This document shows, piece after piece, positions 39,693 through 40,014 of a stretch of 40,014 nt of DNA (positions within the stretch are counted from its first letter, which is position 1; the number at the start of each line of letters is the position of its first letter). Origin of the DNA: Phocaeicola plebeius. GTDB lineage: Bacteria > Bacteroidota > Bacteroidia > Bacteroidales > Bacteroidaceae. The position numbers and the translations under genes are program-made. The DNA is taken from NCBI GenBank assembly GCA_004558305.1, contig SFDG01000015.1, positions 1 through 40,014 on the forward strand. The letters run 5' to 3'. A model generated the notes under the pieces. The model was not told the origin of the DNA and searched no databases. It was given only the letters and a program-made list of their open reading frames with translations.

Positions 39693-39953
39693 ATGAAGAC
39701 CATCACACTTTTCTACCAGGAGCGGTGCCCCTTCTGCAAGAAGGCTTTCCGCTACATCGAGGAGCTGAAAGAGGAACATCCTGAATTCAGGGACCTCCGT
39801 ATCGAAACCATCGAGGAGACCCTGCAGCCGGAACTGGCCGACCAGTACGACTATTACTACGTGCCCACCTTCTACATCGACGGACAAAAGGAGCACGAAG
39901 GGGGCATCTACAAGGACGAAGTGGAAGCCCTGCTGCGCAAGGCATTGGAATAG
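39693..39953 (+). CDS. Small thioredoxin-fold protein, glutaredoxin-like
   Basis: The product has 86 residues from ATG at 39693: MKTITLFYQERCPFCKKAFR. A beta-strand leads to the redox motif CPFC. A later cis-Pro loop appears in YYYVPTFYIDGQ, and a C-terminal helix follows (DEVEALLRKAL). Size and motif fit a glutaredoxin or a minimal thioredoxin-fold reductase. An in-frame ATG 42 nt upstream would put extra residues before the first strand and is rejected. The partner is unknown. Confidence 0.86.
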   Translation: MKTITLFYQERCPFCKKAFRYIEELKEEHPEFRDLRIETIEETLQPELADQYDYYYVPTFYIDGQKEHEGGIYKDEVEALLRKALE

Positions 39954-39997
39954 ACCGGAAAAGACCGTCCATAGCTACCCCAGAATACACTACGACC

Positions 39998-40014
39998 ATG
40001 AGCTTACTGATCAA
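39998..40014 (+). CDS. Possible start of a further gene, cut by the window
   Basis: ATG AGC TTA CTG ATC AA.. begins 44 nt after the glutaredoxin-like stop and stays open to the edge. Only five codons are visible, so it may not be real. Confidence 0.25.

Overview
The window is chromosomal DNA from a member of the Bacteroidales, most likely Bacteroides, Phocaeicola or a close relative. The evidence is a SusC/SusD outer-membrane pair, many Bacteroidetes-type surface lipoproteins, and promoters of the form TTTG-N(19-22)-TAnnTTTG before most genes. The aromatic amino acid operon (prephenate dehydratase, aminotransferase, DAHP synthase fused to chorismate mutase, prephenate dehydrogenase) also has a typical Bacteroidetes layout. 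The species cannot be named from the sequence alone.

Layout. (1) 1-7198, minus strand: a truncated secreted-protein gene, a TPR protein, an AraC-type regulator carrying a decayed GHKL ATPase domain, and a susD/susC pair with its own promoter and terminator. (2) 7433-11958, plus strand: phenylalanine/tyrosine biosynthesis behind a leader that encodes a 32-residue peptide with 11 aromatic residues in a row, followed by an intrinsic terminator. This is a textbook-shaped attenuator. (3) 11959-13341: repeat-rich DNA. Two 166-bp direct repeats flank a PorT-like beta-barrel gene. (4) 13342-17774: a GHL10-type glycoside hydrolase and, divergently, uvrA. (5) 17783-27125, minus strand: six tightly packed genes for five surface lipoproteins (DUF4493-like and PCMD-like modules) and one beta-barrel protein. 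No function is known; this is the best candidate here for an undescribed surface system. (6) 27334-31191, minus strand: a BtuB-like TonB-dependent receptor, a MerR-type regulator, two small membrane proteins (one of 34 residues) and an M23 peptidase. (7) 31341-34559, plus strand: alaS, then a tRNA-Val(UAC) array of one truncated and three intact copies. (8) 34561-40014: repeats, trpS, a divergent carB, a small glutaredoxin-like protein and possibly the first codons of another gene.

The aromatic operon covers the terminal branches from prephenate to Phe and Tyr plus the committed DAHP step, so one attenuator reading both Phe and Tyr codons would suit it. The SusC/SusD pair probably imports a glycan under control of the neighbouring AraC-type protein, but no degradative enzyme lies beside it. 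An intergenic palindrome of about 75 bp (GTCAT.CTGAACGAAGTGAAG...) recurs at several places in full or partial form.
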